A stretch of 64,000 bases of DNA from Lutimaribacter saemankumensis (lineage in GTDB: Bacteria > Pseudomonadota > Alphaproteobacteria > Rhodobacterales > Rhodobacteraceae). Shown here in pieces: positions 59,883 to 64,000 of this stretch (positions within the stretch are counted from its first letter, which is position 1; each line of letters opens with the position of its first letter). The stretch lies in contig NZ_FNEB01000001.1 of NCBI RefSeq assembly GCF_900100005.1, positions 248,001 through 312,000 on the forward strand. Direction: 5' to 3'. A program made the translations under genes and the position numbers. Under the pieces are notes generated by a model. That model was not told the origin of the DNA. It did not search any database and was given only the letters and a program-made list of their open reading frames with translations.

Positions 59883-60346
59883 TCACAGCCGCATCAGGTA
59901 TTGCTGTTCACCTTCTATGACCAGCGCGCTGTCCTGGTTGTGGATCGTCACACGCAACGTCATGACACCGGTTGTCTTCTGCGTATCCAAACCGGTGATT
60001 TCGAACGCGGGATACAGCGTGTCGCCGCAATAGACCGGCGCAAGGAACCGGCTGGATTGCGCGATAAAGCCGATCAGCGCCTCACCCATTTCATGCGCCA
60101 GCGGGCTTGCGCCGATCGCCGCCTGAATCAAGGTCTGGTATCCGTGCGCCATCAGGTCGCGATGACCCAGGCGCTGCAGATAGGCGCGGTCGTAATGGAT
60201 CGGGTGGTTGTCGCCGCTTGCGGCCTGAAAGGCGGCAAAACACCTTCGGTCATCGTGCGCGACGGCGCGCGAAACACCTCGCCCAGTTTGAAATCGGAAA
60301 ACGCCCGCGCTGGGTGAGTGGTATGTTTTGAAGGGTCGAAAGTCAT
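59883..60346 (-). pseudogene. MaoC-like dehydratase gene with a one-base frameshift
   Basis: The ATG at 60346, preceded by AGGAG, starts MTFDPSKHTTHPARAFSDFK and runs in one frame through APSRTMTEGV. The rest, FAAFQAASGDNHPIHYDRAYLQRL onward to EGEQQYLMRL, is in another frame. Adding one T at the T-run (AAAA at 60237-60240 on the plus strand) would join them into one 154-residue MaoC protein with the catalytic ASGD-x-HPIH motif. Either the gene is broken, the assembly lost a T, or frameshifting occurs. Confidence 0.8.
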
Positions 60347-60444
60347 GGCTACTCCTGGCCGATGGGTTCATTTGGGCGTCGGGCCGGCAAAGATGTCAAT
60401 CCCGGCTTGCAAGGGGCGCAGGCTTTGGCTACATCCATCCGCAC

Positions 60445-60520
<76 letters not shown>

Positions 60521-60612
60521 TCCCTTCCGAACCTGATATGCGATCGCGGGCTTGCGGCGCAGGCTTTTGCGGGCTACGCGAGGGCAGGTTCAGACATGAA
60601 AGGGACAAGCCC

Positions 60613-60954
60613 ATGATCGAACGTATCGAAACCGGCCAACGCATGAGCAAGATCGTCAAGCACAACGGCGTTGCCTATCTGTGCGGACAGGTTGGCGATG
60701 GTGACAGCGTGACCGCGCAAACGCAGGATTGCCTGGCGCGCGTAGATGCGCTGCTTGAACAGGCCGGCAGCTCGCGCGACCGGATGCTTCAGGCGATCGT
60801 CTGGCTGGCCGACATGAACGATTTCGCCGAGATGAACGCCGTCTGGGACGCCTGGGTTCCTGCCGGACACGCACCCGCGCGCGCCTGCGGCGAGGCAAAG
60901 CTTGCGCACCCGGACCTCAAGGTCGAAGTGATCGTAACCGCGGCCTGCGACTGA
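60613..60954 (+). CDS. RidA family protein
   Basis: This is a 113-residue RidA/YjgF-family protein, likely a trimer that hydrolyses reactive imines or enamines. It begins [28 protein letters not shown] and has [31 protein letters not shown], followed by the terminal [18 protein letters not shown]. The usual catalytic Arg of RidA near the end is not evident (Lys/Ala instead), so it may belong to a non-RidA subgroup. It lies five bases before the DUF1045 gene. Confidence 0.85.
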   Translation: MIERIETGQRMSKIVKHNGVAYLCGQVGDGDSVTAQTQDCLARVDALLEQAGSSRDRMLQAIVWLADMNDFAEMNAVWDAWVPAGHAPARACGEAKLAHPDLKVEVIVTAACD

Positions 60955-60959
60955 TCACG

Positions 60960-61634
60960 ATGCCCGGCTTTACCCGCTTTGCCGTCTACTACCTGCCGCC
61001 GCCGGGGCCACTGGCCGATTTCGGCGCGCAATGGCTGGGATGGGACGTGCAAGCGGGCTGCGGGGTCGATCAACCGGACGTGCCGGGGATCGGCACGTTC
61101 ACCGAAAGGCCGCGCAAATACGGGTTTCATGCCACCCTCAAGCCGCCATTCCGCCTGGCCGAGGGCCGCACGCAACCGGCGCTTTCGGATGCGTTGGCGG
61201 TATTGGCGTCGCGCATGGCGCCCGCTTCCTGCGACGGATTGCAGGCCGATCTGTTGGGGCGCTTCCTGGCCTTGCGCCCGACCGGCGACACATCGGGTTT
61301 GCGTCGCGTGGCCGCCGCCCTGGTCGAGGGGCTGGATGCGTTCCGCGCAGCACCGGACGCCGAAGAACTGGCCCGGCGGCGCAAGGCACGTCTGACACCG
61401 GCGCAGGATCAGCTTTTGCAGCGATGGGGCTATCCCTATGTCATGGAAGAATTCCGTTTTCACATGACGCTGACGGGGCCGCTGCAAAAAGAGATGGTCG
61501 AACCGGTCCGCCTGGCCCTTGAAACACATCTGCCAACGTTGCCTGTACCTTTCGTCCTGGACGAGGTGGCGCTTGTGGGCGAACGCCCAGACGGCATGTT
61601 AAGCGAAATCGCGCGGTGCCGGCTCACAGGTTAG
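60960..61634 (+). CDS. DUF1045 family protein, 2H phosphoesterase-like
   Basis: This 224-residue protein has two His-x-Thr motifs, GFHATLKPPF and FHMTLTGPL, the hallmark of the 2H phosphoesterase superfamily. It begins RFAVYYLPPPGPLADFGAQWLGWD. The DUF1045 family is often encoded in phosphonate-use (phn) operons. Here no phn gene is adjacent, and the gene follows a RidA gene. The role is unknown; a cyclic-phosphate hydrolase is plausible. Confidence 0.85.
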   Translation: MPGFTRFAVYYLPPPGPLADFGAQWLGWDVQAGCGVDQPDVPGIGTFTERPRKYGFHATLKPPFRLAEGRTQPALSDALAVLASRMAPASCDGLQADLLGRFLALRPTGDTSGLRRVAAALVEGLDAFRAAPDAEELARRRKARLTPAQDQLLQRWGYPYVMEEFRFHMTLTGPLQKEMVEPVRLALETHLPTLPVPFVLDEVALVGERPDGMLSEIARCRLTG

Positions 61635-61662
61635 CGCGTTATATCTTGCCAAACATATCGTT
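61635..61662 (+). promoter_or_regulatory. Candidate molybdate (Mo) box upstream of modE
   Basis: CGTTAT, 12 bases, ATATCG fits the CGNTAT-N12-ATANCG spacing of Rhodobacter-type Mo-boxes. It ends about 20 bases before the modE start codon, so ModE could regulate its own operon. The match is partial outside the core. Confidence 0.5.
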
Positions 61663-61680
61663 TCGGTGTGAATTGCCGAT

Positions 61681-62064
61681 ATGACAGAGTCGGCCAAGAT
61701 ACTTCCGAACGATATCGATCTGCGCATCAAAGTGATCTTTGAGGGGCAATTGATGCTTGGCCCCGGCAAGGCTGACCTTCTTGAACTCATTCGGGAAACC
61801 GGGTCGATTTCCGCCGCGGGGCGGGCGATGTCGATGAGTTACAAAAGGGCATGGAGCCTGGTCGAGGAAATGAATGCCGCTTTTCGTGACCCGCTTGTCG
61901 CCTCGGTCAGGGGCGGCGCGCAAGGCGGGGGCGCCCATTTGACCGATGCAGGTGAAGCAGTCCTGGCCCATTTCCGCAAGCTGCAGGACATCACCGCCGA
62001 AGCAGGCGCAGCCCGAATCAACGCGCTGCAGGACATGCTGAAGGATATGGCCCATGAGAAATAA
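61681..62064 (+). CDS. modE: Molybdate-responsive regulator ModE, N-terminal type
   Basis: This 127-residue protein matches the N-terminal winged-helix DNA-binding part of ModE: PNDIDLRIKVIFEGQLMLGPGKADLLELIRETGSISAAGRAMSMSYKRAWSLVEEMN. It then has ASVRGGAQGGGAHLTDAGEAVLAHFR. It lacks the C-terminal molybdate-binding (MOP) domains, so sensing may rely on another partner, or it may be a short LysR-like ModE form. Its stop overlaps modA by 11 bases, so modEABC is one operon. Confidence 0.88.
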   Translation: MTESAKILPNDIDLRIKVIFEGQLMLGPGKADLLELIRETGSISAAGRAMSMSYKRAWSLVEEMNAAFRDPLVASVRGGAQGGGAHLTDAGEAVLAHFRKLQDITAEAGAARINALQDMLKDMAHEK

Positions 62065-62821
62065 CGTATTGGCCATTCTCGCGCTGATCGTGACCACAGC
62101 GATGCCAGCACACGCCGATGACCGTCCGGTGACCGTGTTCGCCGCGGCCAGCTTGACGACCGCGCTGACCGAGATTGCGGAACGCTTCGAATCCGAAACC
62201 GGCATCGACGTAGTCCTGTCCTTTGCGGGATCATCGGCGCTGGCCCGTCAGATCGAAGCCGGCGCGCCTGCCGATATCTTCATTTCTGCCAATCCGGGGT
62301 GGATGGACCGGATCGAACAGGCGGGTCTTGTTGAACCGGGCAGCCGCCACGACCTGTTGGGCAACGAACTTGTGCTGATCGCCCATGGCGGCAATGCCGC
62401 GCCCGTTACGCTGGACGCCCAGACCGATCTTGCTGCGGAACTGGGGCAGGGGCGGCTTGCCATGGCGCTGGTCGATGCAGTCCCGGCAGGTATCTATGGC
62501 AAGGCCGCGCTGGAAAGGCTGGGTCTTTGGGGCCAGGTGGCCGGGCAGGTGGCCCAGACCGACAATGTGCGCGCGGCCCTTGCGCTCGTTGCCGCGGGGG
62601 CGGCGCCCTTGGGCGTGGTCTATGCCTCGGACGCCCTGGCCGAACCGCGCGTCAGCGTGGTGGCGCGTTTCCCGGCCGAAACGCACCCGCCGATCCTCTA
62701 TCCGCTTGCCGATCTCGCGAACCGGGATACGGCAGAAGAAAGCGCCTTTGTGGATTACCTCTCCGGCCCGGACGCCCGCGCTGTCTTCGAGGCGCAAGGC
62801 TTTTCGGTGCTGAGGCCATAG
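62054..62821 (+). CDS. modA: Molybdate ABC transporter substrate-binding protein ModA
   Basis: ModA binds molybdate in the periplasm and delivers it to ModB. The 255-residue protein has a signal peptide ending AHA (about residue 21). Family features are VTVFAAASLTTALTEIAERFESETG, LSFAGSSALARQIEAGAPADIFISANPGWMDRIEQAGLV, and LVDAVPAGIYGKAALERLGLWG. The early ATG lies inside modE. It is followed by modB after four bases. Confidence 0.95.
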   Translation: MRNNVLAILALIVTTAMPAHADDRPVTVFAAASLTTALTEIAERFESETGIDVVLSFAGSSALARQIEAGAPADIFISANPGWMDRIEQAGLVEPGSRHDLLGNELVLIAHGGNAAPVTLDAQTDLAAELGQGRLAMALVDAVPAGIYGKAALERLGLWGQVAGQVAQTDNVRAALALVAAGAAPLGVVYASDALAEPRVSVVARFPAETHPPILYPLADLANRDTAEESAFVDYLSGPDARAVFEAQGFSVLRP

Positions 62822-62825
62822 ACAA

Positions 62826-63527
62826 ATGACCGACTGGTTAGGCCCCGAGGAATGGCGTGCCGTCGCCCTGTCGCTGAAGGTGGCGTTCTGGGCGATGACG
62901 GCAAGCCTGCCCGTTGGCCTGTTCACGGCCTATGCGCTCGCCCGGTGGCAGTTTCCAGGCAAGCAAGTCCTCAATGGCCTTGTGCATCTACCGCTGGTCC
63001 TGCCGCCTGTGGTGACGGGCTATGTTCTGTTGCTTGGGCTCAATCCCAATGCACCGCTTGGCCGCGCGTTGGCCGAGATCGGCATCGTCCTTGCCTTCAA
63101 CTGGACAGGTGCGGCTCTGGCCGCGGCGGTCATGGCCTTTCCCCTAATGGTGCGGGCCATGCGCCTCGCGATCGAGGCCGTCGATCCTAAGCTTGAACAA
63201 GCCGCCGCCACACTGGGCGCCGGTCCATTATGGGTTTTCGCCACGGTGACCTTGCCGATGGTGCTGCCCGGCATCGTCGCGGGCGCCATCCTGGCCTTCG
63301 CCAAGGCCATGGGCGAGTTCGGCGCAACGATCACCTTCGTGTCCAACATCCCCGGCCAGACCCGCACGATCCCATCCGCGATCTATGCCTTTCTCCAAGT
63401 GCCGGGGGGCGAATCCGCCGCGATGAAGCTGGTGATCGTTTCGGTCGTGGTGGCGATGGGCGCGTTGCTGCTATCGGAATGGATCGGCCGCCGGATCGCG
63501 GCACGGATCGGGGGCGGGCATGCTTGA
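62826..63527 (+). CDS. modB: Molybdate ABC transporter permease ModB
   Basis: ModB is the membrane channel of the molybdate importer. The 233-residue protein has about five or six helices and the ABC-permease loop AATLGAGPLWVFATVTLPMVLPGIVAGAILAFAKAMGEFGATI (EAA-like). It begins LSLKVAFWAMTASLPVGLFTAYALARWQFPGK. Its stop lies inside the start of modC with an eight-base overlap, giving coupled translation. Confidence 0.95.
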   Translation: MTDWLGPEEWRAVALSLKVAFWAMTASLPVGLFTAYALARWQFPGKQVLNGLVHLPLVLPPVVTGYVLLLGLNPNAPLGRALAEIGIVLAFNWTGAALAAAVMAFPLMVRAMRLAIEAVDPKLEQAAATLGAGPLWVFATVTLPMVLPGIVAGAILAFAKAMGEFGATITFVSNIPGQTRTIPSAIYAFLQVPGGESAAMKLVIVSVVVAMGALLLSEWIGRRIAARIGGGHA

Positions 63528-64000
63528 AGTCGCGCTTCGCCACCGGTTCGACGCACTGGATCTGGATGTTACCTTTCAGGCGCCCCAAGGGCTGACCGTT
63601 CTGTTCGGGCGCTCGGGATCGGGAAAGACGACGATCGTCAACGCCGTCGCCGGGCTGCTGCGGCCGGATGCCGGCCGTATCGTGGTGGATGGCCGCGTGC
63701 TGCTGGATCGCGCGCAGGGCGTGGACCTGCCGCCGCACCGGCGGGAACTCGGCTACATCTTTCAGGAAGGGCGGCTGTTCCCGCACCTGACCGTCCGGCG
63801 GAACCTGAAATTCGGAGCCTGGTTCGCGGGGCGCCGTGCGCGGCAGGCCGAGTTCGACCGCGTTGTTGACATGCTGGGCATCGGCCAGTTGCTGAACCGG
63901 CGGCCGGGTGCATTGTCGGGCGGGGAAAAGCAACGCGTGGCCATCGGGCGCGCGCTGCTGTCTGCCCCGCGCCTGATCCTCGCCGATGAACCGCTGGCCG
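63520..64000 (+). CDS. modC: Molybdate ABC transporter ATP-binding protein ModC (partial, 5' end)
   Basis: The gene is cut by the window end after about 160 codons. Visible parts are the Walker A motif LTVLFGRSGSGKTTIVNAVAGLL, the Q-loop YIFQEGRLFPHLTVRRNL, the signature LSGGEKQRVAIGRALL, and Walker B RLILADEPLA. ModC powers molybdate import. The C-terminal MOP domain, if present, lies beyond the window. The ATG overlaps modB by eight bases. Confidence 0.95.
   Translation, partial: MLEVALRHRFDALDLDVTFQAPQGLTVLFGRSGSGKTTIVNAVAGLLRPDAGRIVVDGRVLLDRAQGVDLPPHRRELGYIFQEGRLFPHLTVRRNLKFGAWFAGRRARQAEFDRVVDMLGIGQLLNRRPGALSGGEKQRVAIGRALLSAPRLILADEPLA

Overview
The window is a gene-dense, high-GC stretch of an alphaproteobacterial chromosome, most likely from the Rhodobacteraceae (roseobacter-type). 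This rests on a sciP-ctrA pair, a short HesB/SufT/SufE Fe-S set, families largely confined to this group (DUF6477, DUF6456, DUF4169, DUF1045), glutamyl-Q tRNA(Asp) synthetase, and a LexA-type box of the alphaproteobacterial form. No insertion sequence, prophage, CRISPR array or rRNA operon was seen. Genes sit on both strands in short operons. About 62 protein genes and four tRNA genes can be supported.

Layout. 1-6.6 kb: the end of a divergent polysaccharide deacetylase, an RluE-like pseudouridine synthase, a DUF533 protein, a PhzF-like isomerase, an EEP nuclease/phosphatase, two membrane proteins and mnmA. 6.7-12.5 kb: sciP, ctrA, ligA and recG, then a 40-residue membrane protein under a LexA-type box. 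12.5-16.3 kb: an IscU-like scaffold, hisI, gluQ, a methyltransferase and trmFO. 16.3-21.4 kb: an enoyl-CoA hydratase, a thioesterase, speDE, a drug/metabolite transporter (DMT) and rplM-rpsI. 21.4-30.7 kb: an outer-membrane barrel, TetR-ppk2, a lipoprotein hydrolase with metAA, a P-loop protein, a second DMT transporter, guaA and a FadL-like porin. 31-35.3 kb: an MttB-family methyltransferase, DUF6477 and DUF6456 proteins, mobA and a DUF2478 protein. 35.3-42.8 kb: a beta-oxidation pair, a hydrolase, a Gdx/SugE exporter, tRNA-Asn, a metallo-hydrolase, an EnvZ-like kinase and tRNA-Ile2. 42.8-51.4 kb: purMN, rnd, a lipoprotein, sufE, fumC with two tiny downstream genes, sspB, chrA and tpiA. 51.4-59.2 kb: an IscA-type protein and SufT flanking a SatD-like/DUF3307 pair, then an enoyl-CoA hydratase, tgt, lon and an HU protein. 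59.2-64 kb: two tRNA-Val genes, a histidine phosphatase, a frameshifted MaoC-like gene, a RidA protein, a DUF1045 protein and modEABC, with modC cut by the window end.

Shared themes. tRNA maturation recurs (mnmA, trmFO, gluQ, tgt, rnd). Fe-S assembly is scattered (IscU-like, sufE, iscA, sufT). Cell-cycle and proteolysis genes (sciP, ctrA, sspB, lon) are present. Molybdenum genes lie at two loci (mobA with DUF2478, and modEABC).

The most interesting items are the LexA-box/40-residue membrane protein unit; the SatD-like protein, which reads as a nucleotidyl-cyclase-like domain fused to a helix-turn-helix and is paired with a DUF3307 membrane protein between two Fe-S genes; a hairpin able to hide the ribosome-binding site of an outer-membrane protein; a guanidine-II-like leader before a Gdx exporter; and a one-base frameshift in a MaoC dehydratase.
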